DNA of 42,541 nt from Terriglobia bacterium (lineage in GTDB: Bacteria; Acidobacteriota; Vicinamibacteria; Vicinamibacterales; CAVVIG01), in assembly GCA_020073005.1 (NCBI GenBank), contig JAIQFX010000042.1, positions 1 to 42,541 of the forward strand, written 5' to 3'. Both the position numbers and the translations under genes were made by a program. This document shows, one piece after another, positions 29,575 through 36,643 of this stretch; position 1 is the stretch's first letter; each line of letters opens with the position of its first letter. The notes under the pieces were generated by a model. That model saw nothing but the letters and a program-made list of their open reading frames with translations. It did no database searches and was not told where the DNA came from.

Positions 29575-30168
29575 TCAGGCGGCGTCCGCCGCTCGCCCGT
29601 CGAGGAGCGCCACTTTCAGCAGGCACGTCCGCTCGCCCGTGGCGCGGCAGGCGATCACTTCCGTCCGCGCGCCGAGATCGAACAGCGAGAGCATGCGCGT
29701 GAACGCGGCGGCGTAGAAGCCGCAGAGCGGATGCGGCACGGGCTCGCGCACCGAACAGAAGACCGACGATCGCAGATCGACGTTCGCCACTCCGCGGCGC
29801 AGCCGCGAGACAGCCTGACTGCCCTGATAGCTGTCATGGACCAGCCGTCTCGCCAGGCCGAGCAGGAGCCGGCTCCGCAGCCAGATCGGCATCGCCTTGA
29901 GGAAGCGGCGCTGGATCCCCGGCATCGACTGCACCGTCCACTCCGCGGCGTACTCGCCGGCGCGCGTCGTGATCTTCTGGTACGCGTCGCCCTCCTCCTG
30001 GCGGAGAAAGCTGAGGACGGCGTAGAGCGGCGCGAGTCCAATCGTGCCCTCGCGCAGGCCTTCCGCGTTGAGCCAGTTCTCGTAGAAGCCGAGCCGCATC
30101 GGCAGAATGTCGGCGATGCCCTGATGCAGGCTCGCGACGAGGACGCGGCCGATGCCGGGGTCCCTCAT
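29575..30168 (-). CDS. conserved protein of unknown function (197 aa), possibly V4R-like
   Basis: A 197-residue soluble protein starting at ATG 30168. I do not recognise it firmly. The sequence has helices in the first two thirds (IADILPMRLGFYENWLNAEGL, GDAYQKITTRAGEYAAEW, RRFLKAMPIWLRSRLLLGLA) and a C-terminal alpha/beta part with spaced cysteines (VFCSVREPVPHPLCGFYAAAF, IACRATGERTCLLKVALL). That tail pattern, with Cys before the last strand, recalls V4R/heme-NO-binding-like domains, but this is a weak guess. It is divergent from mobA, with inverted heptamer arrays in the shared upstream region. Confidence 0.7.
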   Translation of the reverse strand: MRDPGIGRVLVASLHQGIADILPMRLGFYENWLNAEGLREGTIGLAPLYAVLSFLRQEEGDAYQKITTRAGEYAAEWTVQSMPGIQRRFLKAMPIWLRSRLLLGLARRLVHDSYQGSQAVSRLRRGVANVDLRSSVFCSVREPVPHPLCGFYAAAFTRMLSLFDLGARTEVIACRATGERTCLLKVALLDGRAADAA

Positions 30169-30185
30169 GATCGGGATAGAGTAAT

Positions 30186-30213
30186 GGCTGAGGGCTGAGG
30201 GCTGAGGGCTGAG
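30186..30213. repeat. heptamer array GGCTGAG x4 (left arm)
   Basis: Four perfect GGCTGAG units in the 113-base gap between divergent genes. It faces an array of CAGCCAT units at 30251-30278, to which it is roughly complementary. Confidence 0.95.
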
Positions 30214-30250
30214 GGAATGGTCAATGGTAGACCTCCGTCATCCATCCCAT

Positions 30251-30278
30251 CAGCCATCAGCCATAAGCCATCAGCCAT
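30251..30278. repeat. heptamer array CAGCCAT x4 (right arm)
   Basis: Units CAGCCAT, CAGCCAT, AAGCCAT, CAGCCAT. The mobA ATG lies 4 bases after the last unit, so the array occupies the place of its ribosome-binding site. Confidence 0.95.
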
Positions 30279-30281
30279 TTG

Positions 30282-30908
30282 ATGCACTCGGTAGCCATTC
30301 TCCTCGGCGGTCAGGCGATGCGCTTCGGCGGGCGCGACAAGAGCGCGCTCGTCGTGGACGGCCGGACGATTCTGGACCGGCAGCGCGCCGAGCTCTCGTC
30401 GCTGTCCGGCGACATTCTGCTCGTCGGCGGCGACATGGCGGTTGTAGCGCGAGCCTTTCAGGCGAGCGGCAGTCCGGTGCGCACGATCGCCGATCTGATT
30501 CCGGGATGCGGCCCGCTCGGCGGCGTGCACGCGGCGCTGACCGAAGCCCGCGGCGACGCGGTGTTCGTCGTCGCCTGCGACATGCCGTACGTGACGGCCG
30601 CGCTCGGCGCCTTCCTGCTCGGCCTGGCCCGCGACGCGGATCTCGTCGTGCCGCGGACCGAACGCGGCTATCATCCCTTGTGCGCGGTGTACACGCGCGC
30701 GTGCCTCGCCCCCATCGCGCGCCGGCTCGAGGCGCGGCGGCTGGCGCTGAAAGATCTCGTCGCTGATGCCGATCTGCGGGCGCGCGTGGTGACGGCGGAG
30801 GAAATCGGCCGGTTCGGCGAATGCGACCGGTTGCTCGCCAACGTGAATACACCGGCCGAGTACGCAGGCCTCGTGGGTACGGACGCGCTTCACGGTCACC
30901 GGCGGTAA
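30282..30908 (+). CDS. mobA: molybdenum cofactor guanylyltransferase MobA
   Basis: A 208-residue nucleotidyltransferase that joins GMP to molybdopterin to make the guanine-dinucleotide cofactor. Signature LLGGQAMRFGGRDKSAL at the N-terminus fits the LAGG-x-S-x-RMG-x-DK pattern with small changes. GPLGGVHAAL and VVACDMPYV are further motifs, and the C-terminal VNTPAEY is typical. Residues 54-63 (VVARAFQASG) come from an exact 27-base family F palindrome lying in the variable loop before the GPLGG motif. No ribosome site is visible, since a heptamer array ends 4 bases before the ATG. Confidence 0.9.
   Translation: MHSVAILLGGQAMRFGGRDKSALVVDGRTILDRQRAELSSLSGDILLVGGDMAVVARAFQASGSPVRTIADLIPGCGPLGGVHAALTEARGDAVFVVACDMPYVTAALGAFLLGLARDADLVVPRTERGYHPLCAVYTRACLAPIARRLEARRLALKDLVADADLRARVVTAEEIGRFGECDRLLANVNTPAEYAGLVGTDALHGHRR
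30442..30468. repeat. palindromic element, family F, 27 bases, inside mobA
   Basis: Exact match to the murJ and birA copies. In mobA it is read on the forward strand as VARAFQAS. Confidence 0.95.
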
Positions 30909-30920
30909 TAGTACCACGAG

Positions 30921-30944
30921 CGTCACGCGCGCCTTCGGCGCGTC
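30921..30944. repeat. palindrome between mobA and argS
   Basis: GTCACGCGCGCC-TTC-GGCGCGTCAC-type inverted repeat. The arms pair over about 8-9 bases. It lies between the mobA stop and argS start. There is no U-tract after it on the plus strand. Confidence 0.6.
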
Positions 30945-30956
30945 ACCAATCCATCA

Positions 30957-32990
30957 ATGATCCTGAGCGTTCAACGACTCGTTCACCGCGCACTCGCCGA
31001 CGCGATTCGCCGGCAGTACGGCCTCGCCGACGTCCCGCACTTCTCCATCGAAGTTCCGCCGACGCGCGCCCTCGGCGACCTCGCCGTGCCCGTCGCGTTT
31101 CAGCTCGCGCGCACGCTGCGCAAGGCCCCGCGCGCGATCGCGCAGGAGCTCGCGCAGGCGCTCGGCCCGATTCCCGGCGTCACGCGCGTCGAGCCGGCGC
31201 CCAACGGTTACCTCAATCTGTATCTCGACCGCCGGGCGTACCTGCTGCCGCGCGTTCGGCAGCAGGTCGCGGCCGAAGCGGCCGCCACCGAGAAAACGAT
31301 CGTCGAGCACACGGCGATCAATCCGAACAAGGCCGCGCACATCGGGCACCTGCGCAACGCCGCGCTCGGCGACACGCTCGGCCGCGTCCTGCGGTTCCGC
31401 GGGACGCCGGTCGAGATTCAGAACTACATCGACGACCTCGGCGTCCAGGTGGCGGACATCATCGTCGGCTTCCACGACATCGAACATCGCTCGCTCGACG
31501 AGGTGCGGCACATCGCCGGCACGACGCGCTTCGATTACTACTGCTGGGATCTCTACTCGCGCGTGACCGGCTGGTACGACGAGAGCCCCAATCACCAGGC
31601 GGCGCGGGCTCGCGTCCTGCACGAGCTGGAGCATGCCGGCGCCGGCAACAGCGACACGGTCGCGCTCGGCAACGTCATCGTCGATCGCATCGTCCGCGCG
31701 CACCTGGCGACGATGGCGCGGCTCAACATCGCCTACGACCTGCTCACCTACGAAGGCGACATCGTCCGCCTCAAGTTCTGGGCGCACGCGTTCGAGACGC
31801 TGAAGGCGCAGGGCGCGATTTACCTGCAGACGGAAGGCAAGCTCGCCGGTTGCTGGGTGATGAAGATTGAAGAGGCCGCGGCCGACGCAATCGGTGCTGA
31901 TGGGGCCGAGCCTGCTCGGCCCGGCGAAGACGAAGCACGTGAGAAGGTCATCGTGCGCTCGAACGGCGTCGTCACCTACATCGGCAAGGACCTCGCGAAT
32001 CAGTTCTGGAAGCTGGGACTGCTGGGGCACGACTTTCACTACAAGCGCTTCGGCACGCAGGCCGGCGGCCGTGCGCTGTGGTCCACGACTTCGGGCACCA
32101 CCGATCCGAACGCGCCGGCGTTCGGCCGCGCCGCGTGGATCTACAACGTCATCGACTCGCGCCAGATGTACTTGCAGGCGCTGCTCAGCCAGGCGCTGCG
32201 GGCGCTCGGTCATGCGCAGGAAGCCGAGCGATCGATTCACTTTTCCTACGAAATGGTCGCGCTGTCGCACGCGACCGCGCGCGAGCTCGGCTACGAACCA
32301 CATGAGGGCCCGGCGGGCCCTGGTGACGTCGACGCGAAGAAACCCTTCGTCGAAGTCTCCGGGCGAAAAGGGCTCGGCGTGAAGATCGACGACCTGCTCG
32401 ACCTGCTCACGAACAAGGCGGCAGCGGAAGTCGCCAAACGCAACCCCGAATTCTCGCAGGACGAATGCCGGCGCGTCGGATCGCAGATCGCCGTCGCCGC
32501 CATCCGGTACTTCATGCTGAAGTACTCGCGCGGCAAGCTGATCGTGTTCGACATCGAAGAGGCGCTCAGCTTCGAGGGCGAGACGGGGCCGTACCTGCAG
32601 TACGCGGCCGTGCGCGCCAACAACATCTTCCACAAGCTGCAGGAGCGCGAGCACCTGAGCGAAGCTGACGTCCTCGGCGGGCTGGAAGCGCTGTCGACCG
32701 AAGAGCTGGACGATGACGGCGAGGCGCACACGCTCTGGGCGGTCGCCTTCGAAGCGTCACGGCTGGACGAGGTGGTCGAGCAGGTCGTCCGCTCGCTCGA
32801 GTTCTCCGGCCTGGCGAAGTACGCGTTCGGCCTCGCGCAGCTCTTCAGCGCGTTCTATCATCGGTACCCGATCCTCAACGAGGAGCAGGCGGACCGGAAG
32901 CGCTGGCGCGCCGCGGGCGTGGCGTATTTCCGCATGCAACTGACGCGCGCGTTGGATTTGATGGGGATCGAAGTCCCCTCTCGAATGTAG
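30957..32990 (+). CDS. argS: arginyl-tRNA synthetase
   Basis: A 677-residue class I synthetase that charges tRNA-Arg. It carries the N-terminal ArgS additional domain, HIGH as HIGHLRNAALGD (about residue 125) after the ANPNK-like TAINPNKA, and a C-terminal DALR anticodon-binding domain (from about 560; ends RMQLTRALDLMGIE). The KMSK loop appears as the degenerate SGRKGLGVK, as in many ArgS. It is longer than the common 550-590. Two short perfect palindromes occur within it, at 31903-31922 and 32305-32321, encoding GAEPARP-like and EGPAGPG stretches. These may be inserted elements. Confidence 0.96.
   Translation: MILSVQRLVHRALADAIRRQYGLADVPHFSIEVPPTRALGDLAVPVAFQLARTLRKAPRAIAQELAQALGPIPGVTRVEPAPNGYLNLYLDRRAYLLPRVRQQVAAEAAATEKTIVEHTAINPNKAAHIGHLRNAALGDTLGRVLRFRGTPVEIQNYIDDLGVQVADIIVGFHDIEHRSLDEVRHIAGTTRFDYYCWDLYSRVTGWYDESPNHQAARARVLHELEHAGAGNSDTVALGNVIVDRIVRAHLATMARLNIAYDLLTYEGDIVRLKFWAHAFETLKAQGAIYLQTEGKLAGCWVMKIEEAAADAIGADGAEPARPGEDEAREKVIVRSNGVVTYIGKDLANQFWKLGLLGHDFHYKRFGTQAGGRALWSTTSGTTDPNAPAFGRAAWIYNVIDSRQMYLQALLSQALRALGHAQEAERSIHFSYEMVALSHATARELGYEPHEGPAGPGDVDAKKPFVEVSGRKGLGVKIDDLLDLLTNKAAAEVAKRNPEFSQDECRRVGSQIAVAAIRYFMLKYSRGKLIVFDIEEALSFEGETGPYLQYAAVRANNIFHKLQEREHLSEADVLGGLEALSTEELDDDGEAHTLWAVAFEASRLDEVVEQVVRSLEFSGLAKYAFGLAQLFSAFYHRYPILNEEQADRKRWRAAGVAYFRMQLTRALDLMGIEVPSRM
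31903..31922. repeat. 8-bp palindrome inside argS
   Basis: GGGCCGAG - CCTG - CTCGGCCC, a perfect stem with a 4-base loop in coding sequence (residues ~316-322), in a low-conservation stretch rich in Gly, Ala and Asp. Confidence 0.7.
32305..32321. repeat. 7-bp palindrome inside argS
   Basis: AGGGCCC - GGC - GGGCCCT, a perfect stem with a 3-base loop in coding sequence (residues ~450-455, EGPAGP). Confidence 0.7.
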
Positions 32991-32999
32991 AGCGATCAG

Positions 33000-33021
33000 G
33001 GCGGGTCCTTTTGGACCCGCC
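33000..33021. repeat. perfect 9-bp hairpin just before the glutamine-amidotransferase-like gene
   Basis: GGCGGGTCC - TTTT - GGACCCGCC between argS and the next gene. It is directly followed by the GGAG ribosome site of the downstream gene and has no U-tract, so it is not a standard terminator. It could slow ribosome access or be another dispersed palindrome. Confidence 0.85.
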
Positions 33022-33029
33022 GGAGACCT

Positions 33030-33731
33030 ATGGCAACCATCGGCATCACACCGAGCCGGAAGATCGAAGACTACCGGCAATCGATCCTCCACGTCGGCGG
33101 CGAGGCGCGCGTCCTCGACGCGTCGGCGCCGATCGACCAGGCGCTCGCCGGCGTCGACGGCCTGCTGCTGACGGGCGGCGAAGACGTCGCCCCCGCGCAT
33201 TACGGCGAGACGCCGCATCCGACGGTCGTCGCCGCGGAAGCCGGCCGCGACGAATTCGAGATCGCCGTCGTCAAGGCCGCGCGTCAGAAGGGCCTGCCGA
33301 TTTTCGCCATCTGCCGCGGCGTGCAGGTGCTGAACGTCGCGTGCGGCGGGACGCTGGTGCAGGACATCCCGTCCTCCATCCACGGCGCGCTGAACCACAG
33401 CCTGACCGTGCCGCCGCATGAACCCTATTCACTCGCGCACGAGATCTGGATCGACAAGGACTCGCTGCTCTCGAAGCTGATGCGCGAGCGCCTGAGCGAC
33501 GCGGACGAGTGCGAGGTGAACAGCCGCCACCATCAGGCGGTCAAGGACGTCGCGCCTGGATTCAAAGTGTCAGCGACGGCGCCGGACGGCGTCATCGAGG
33601 CGATCGAGGATCCGGCGGCGCGCTTCTGCCTCGGCGTCCAGTGGCATCCGGAGAATTTCTTCCGCACGGGCGAATTCCGTCCGCTCTTCGAAGGTTTCGT
33701 GGAGGCGGCGCTCAAATCCGATCGAAAGTGA
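33030..33731 (+). CDS. gamma-glutamyl-gamma-aminobutyrate hydrolase-like (peptidase C26, class I GATase fold)
   Basis: A 233-residue stand-alone glutamine-amidotransferase-fold hydrolase. The nucleophile is Cys95 in FAICRGVQ and the partner residues are His206 and Glu208 in QWHPE. LLLTGGEDVAPAHYGE (about 45-60) and SRHHQAVK (about 165-172) are typical of the PuuD/peptidase C26 group, which splits gamma-glutamyl amides such as gamma-glutamyl-GABA. No polyamine genes are close, so the true substrate is open. ATG 33030 has GGAG upstream. The 3' end overlaps the convergent methyltransferase gene by 20 bases. Confidence 0.9.
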   Translation: MATIGITPSRKIEDYRQSILHVGGEARVLDASAPIDQALAGVDGLLLTGGEDVAPAHYGETPHPTVVAAEAGRDEFEIAVVKAARQKGLPIFAICRGVQVLNVACGGTLVQDIPSSIHGALNHSLTVPPHEPYSLAHEIWIDKDSLLSKLMRERLSDADECEVNSRHHQAVKDVAPGFKVSATAPDGVIEAIEDPAARFCLGVQWHPENFFRTGEFRPLFEGFVEAALKSDRK

Positions 33732-35046
33732 CCACCGTCTCGACGTGCGGCGTGTTCGGAAACATGTCGAACGCGTCAGCACGCGTGAGCGCGTAGCCCG
33801 TGTCGACGATGCGCCTGGCGTCGCGCGCGAGCGTCGCGACATCGCAGGAGACGTAGATGAGGCGTGACGCGCGCAGCGCGAGCGCTCCGTCCAGCGCCTC
33901 GCGCGACATGCCGGTCCGCGGCGGATCGACGATCACGATGCGCGGACGGTCCAGCTGAAGCTGGACGCCACGGGACTCCGGGTCCGCCTGAAGGCGGACG
34001 CCACGTACCTCGTCTTCTCCGTGGCGTCCGGCTTTAGCCGGACCGAGAAACTCCTCGACCGACTGGTGGATCGGCACCACCGCGCCGCCGGCCGCGGTCG
34101 CGTTGGCCTCCAGATCGGCGGCCGCGATCCGATCGCCTTCCACGGCCGTCACGCGCGCGCGGCGCACGACAGCCGCGGCGATCGAAAACAGGCCGACGCC
34201 CGCGTACAGATCGAGCAGGTCGCTCTCCTCCGGCACCTGCCCGACGACGTGCGTCACCAGCGGCGCGAGCAGGTGGCGATTGCCCTGAAAGAACGCGAGC
34301 ACGTGGCGCCGCAGCTCGACCGTGCGGCCCTCGCCGAGGTCGAGGCGATCGACGACGTGCACGCGGCCGTGCACGCCGTACGGCGTCGCGAGGCCCGTCA
34401 GGCCGGCGGTCGACGCCAGGCCCTCGAGCGCTCTCGCGTCGGCGGCGGCCGTCATGTCGAGCGCGACGGCGCGATCCGACGCGTCGAGATTTTCGGCGAG
34501 CTCGATCTCGTGAATGCCTTCGACGCCGAGCGCGCGCATGTTGGCCATCAATCCTTCGAGCGCGTCAACGGAGGCCGGCAGCAGCTGGCGCGTCTGCCGC
34601 GCGTCGCAGACGTCGTGCGTCCCTTCGCGAAAGAAGCCGAGCCGCGATCCGCGCACGTGCAGCCGCGCGCGCATCCGGTAGCCGTCCTCGGGCGACGCCG
34701 CGACGGCGATCGGCGACGGCAGCGTCATGCGGCCGATGCGCGTGAACGCGTCGGCAATCACCTGGCTCTTGATCTCGAGCTGACGCGCGTACGCGATGTG
34801 GCTGTAGAGGCAGCCGCCGCACAACGGATCGCCCGACACCGCGCGGCGGTCGGGCGATGCCTCCTCGACCGCAACCGTCTCGGCGTACGCGACGCTCTTG
34901 GAGGCCTTCTCGACGCGGGCCGTGACACGCTCGCCGGGAATCGCGCCCGAGACGAGGACGACCTGGCCGTCGACGCGCGCGATCATCCGGCCGCCGGCGG
35001 CCGGCTTCTCAATCGCGAGTGAAATCGTGTGTCCGGATGTCAGCAT
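33712..35046 (-). CDS. TrmA/RlmD-type RNA (uracil-5-)-methyltransferase
   Basis: A 444-residue SAM-dependent RNA m5U methyltransferase. It has an N-terminal TRAM-like RNA-binding region (residues ~5-60), a cysteine pair (DPLCGGCLYSHIAY) that recalls the iron-sulfur site of RlmD, SAM-binding LLDLYAGVGLFSIAAA, and the catalytic part DPPRTG with the nucleophile Cys in YVSCDVATLARD. Between VEEFL and the DPPRTG strand, residues ~335-367 are encoded by three palindromic repeats; related enzymes lack this stretch. Which uridine is modified (23S rRNA or tRNA) cannot be told. ATG/TTG start near 35046. Confidence 0.9.
   Translation of the reverse strand: MLTSGHTISLAIEKPAAGGRMIARVDGQVVLVSGAIPGERVTARVEKASKSVAYAETVAVEEASPDRRAVSGDPLCGGCLYSHIAYARQLEIKSQVIADAFTRIGRMTLPSPIAVAASPEDGYRMRARLHVRGSRLGFFREGTHDVCDARQTRQLLPASVDALEGLMANMRALGVEGIHEIELAENLDASDRAVALDMTAAADARALEGLASTAGLTGLATPYGVHGRVHVVDRLDLGEGRTVELRRHVLAFFQGNRHLLAPLVTHVVGQVPEESDLLDLYAGVGLFSIAAAVVRRARVTAVEGDRIAAADLEANATAAGGAVVPIHQSVEEFLGPAKAGRHGEDEVRGVRLQADPESRGVQLQLDRPRIVIVDPPRTGMSREALDGALALRASRLIYVSCDVATLARDARRIVDTGYALTRADAFDMFPNTPHVETVVTFDRI
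33948..34044. repeat. three family G palindromes inside the methyltransferase gene
   Basis: Units of 25 bases at 33948-33972, 33981-34005 and (inverted) 34020-34044. All start GGTCC and end GGACGCCACG in the same sense. Their centres differ (AGCTGAAGCT, GCCTGAAGGC, GGCTAAAGCC) yet each stays self-complementary. Translated in frame. Confidence 0.93.
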
Positions 35047-35052
35047 GACTGT

Positions 35053-35078
35053 CGCTCGCCTGAAAGGCTCGCGCTACA
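35053..35078. repeat. palindromic element, family F, reverse copy between two genes
   Basis: 26 bases identical, in reverse orientation, to the murJ, mobA and birA copies. It lies at the 3' end of the unknown gene and supplies its TAG stop codon. Confidence 0.95.
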
Positions 35079-35790
35079 CAAACGAGACTGTCGGCAGGCC
35101 GAAGCGCTCGCGCACGAGACGATCGATCGCCAGTGCGCGCGCGCGCGCCAGCGCGTCCGCGGGCATGCTGGCCGCGAACGGCGCCAGTTCGGCCTCGGCG
35201 TCCTTCGTCAACGCCGCGCGTGTCGCCGCGTCGAGCGTTGCGCGCGCCTGGCGCAGCAAGTCGACATCGAGCGCCGCCAGCCGCGCGATCAGCGCCTGAC
35301 GCGCCGCGCCGCGCAGGCCGCCCGCCTTGCTCCGCGCGGCATCCAGCTCGGCCGCGATCCGATCGATCACCTCGTCGGTCCCAGCGCCGAGCTTCCCGCC
35401 CGCGCGCGCCGACGTCAGGCGCAAGACGACACGTTCGAGATGCGAGGGAAGAGAGAGGCTGGAGGCTGGAGGCTGGAGGCTGGAGGCCTCGCTCGGCTGA
35501 AAGCCTCGCGCTACGATCGCCACTCCTGTCGCACGCCGCCATTCGTCGAACACGTCGAGGACGTCCGCTTCGCAGAAATCGATCTTGACCGGCCGCCGTC
35601 GCGGTCCTTTCCGGTAGTAGCGCTCGACGTACCGATCGATGCCGGCGAAGGCGACCTTGAGCGGCACGCCCTGCGCCGCCCAGCCGGAGACGAGATCGAA
35701 CGAGGGACCCACGACGCGGATGAGGTGACCGTCGTTCTTGCGACAGAGATAGGTTTCTATCTCCCGGCAGTAGTCTGATTCCGTTCCCAC
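35074..35790 (-). CDS. hypothetical protein downstream of coaX (238 aa), carrying two inserted repeats
   Basis: A protein of unknown function. The start is uncertain; GTG at 35790 gives 238 residues and a 34-base overlap with coaX. The first ~85 residues look like a conserved domain (YCREIETYLCRKNDG, DLVSGWAAQGVPLKVAFAGIDRYVERYY, KIDFCEADVLDVFDEW). The C-terminal half is Ala-rich and helical. Residues ~91-112 are encoded by a variant family F palindrome followed directly by four GGCTGGA heptamers. The stop codon is inside another family F copy. Codon use matches the neighbours, so it is likely a real gene and perhaps co-transcribed with coaX. Confidence 0.75.
   Translation of the reverse strand: MGTESDYCREIETYLCRKNDGHLIRVVGPSFDLVSGWAAQGVPLKVAFAGIDRYVERYYRKGPRRRPVKIDFCEADVLDVFDEWRRATGVAIVARGFQPSEASSLQPPASSLSLPSHLERVVLRLTSARAGGKLGAGTDEVIDRIAAELDAARSKAGGLRGAARQALIARLAALDVDLLRQARATLDAATRAALTKDAEAELAPFAASMPADALARARALAIDRLVRERFGLPTVSFV
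35457..35487. repeat. heptamer array GGCTGGA x4 inside the unknown gene
   Basis: Four perfect GGCTGGA units plus GGC, abutting the palindromic element at 35487. Translated as repeated SSLQPPA-like residues. Confidence 0.95.
35487..35519. repeat. palindromic element, family F, compensated variant
   Basis: On the minus strand the core reads GCGAGGCTTTCAGCCGAGC instead of GCGAGCCTTTCAGGCGAGC. Both arms have changed together, so the palindrome is kept. Read as VARGFQPS in the host gene. Confidence 0.9.
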
Positions 35791-36548
35791 ACCATTCTCA
35801 ATCCGTGCAGCGTGAGATCCGCGTCGACGTGCTCGATGAGCGTCGTCTCCGGCGCGATGACTTCGGCCAGTCCGCCGGTCGCGATGCACAGCGCATTGCC
35901 GCCCAGCTCGTCGCTCATCCGCCGCACGAGGCCTTCGACCATCCCGACGTATCCGTAGAACAGACCCGACTCCATCGCGCCGACCGTCGTGCGGCCGACG
36001 ATGCGCGCGGGCTTGCGGACGTCGATGCGCGGCAGCCGCGCGGCGCGCTGAAACAGCGCGTCGGCGGAAATCTGCACGCCGGGACAGATCGCGCCGCCGA
36101 GATACTCGCCCTTCGCCGTGATCGCGTCGAACGTCGTCGCCGTCCCGAAATCGACGACGATGATCGGCCGGGCCTTGTCCCCACCGAATTTCTCGAACGC
36201 CGCGACGGCGTTGACGATGCGATCGGCGCCGACCTCGGCGGGATTCTCGTAGAGGATCGGCATCCCGGTGTTGACGCCCGGCTCGACGATGAGCGCCGGC
36301 ACGCCGAAGTAGCGCTGCGTCATCGTCGCCATCGTGCCGGTCAGCGGCGGCACGACCGAGCCGAGGATCACGCCGCGGATCTTCACGCGATCGATCCGGC
36401 TGTGGGCGAAGAGCCCGTCGACGAGGAGGCCCAGCTCGTCCGCCGTCCGCTCGCGCAGCGTCTGCAGGCGCCAGCTGTGGACGAGCGTGGCGCCGTCGAA
36501 GACGCCGAGGACGATGTTCGTGTTGCCGATGTCGATCGCTAGGAGCAT
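35757..36548 (-). CDS. coaX: type III pantothenate kinase CoaX
   Basis: A 263-residue cytoplasmic kinase for the first step of coenzyme A synthesis, pantothenate to 4'-phosphopantothenate. It has the ASKHA-fold motifs LLAIDIGNTNIVLGVFDG (residues 2-19), GADRIVNAVAA, and VVDFGTATTFDAI, then LGGAICPGVQISADALF. It lies behind birA with a 95-base gap filled by a long hairpin repeat, a common birA-coaX neighbourhood. The downstream unknown gene overlaps its 3' end. Full length. Confidence 0.97.
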   Translation of the reverse strand: MLLAIDIGNTNIVLGVFDGATLVHSWRLQTLRERTADELGLLVDGLFAHSRIDRVKIRGVILGSVVPPLTGTMATMTQRYFGVPALIVEPGVNTGMPILYENPAEVGADRIVNAVAAFEKFGGDKARPIIVVDFGTATTFDAITAKGEYLGGAICPGVQISADALFQRAARLPRIDVRKPARIVGRTTVGAMESGLFYGYVGMVEGLVRRMSDELGGNALCIATGGLAEVIAPETTLIEHVDADLTLHGLRMVWERNQTTAGR

Positions 36549-36554
36549 AAGAAG

Positions 36555-36631
36555 TTAACCACGGAGGACACGGGGGACACGGAGGAAGAAACCCAATTCC
36601 CTGCCTCCGTGTCCTCCGCGTCCTCTGTGGT
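36555..36631. repeat. ACCACGGAGG hairpin, copy 2 (28-base arms)
   Basis: Left arm 36558-36584 (ACCACGGAGGACACGG...) and right arm 36604-36631 pair nearly perfectly around a ~20-base loop. Built on a 9-base period (GGAGGACAC). It fills the birA-coaX gap. Confidence 0.93.
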
Positions 36632-36643
36632 GATATTCCGTCG

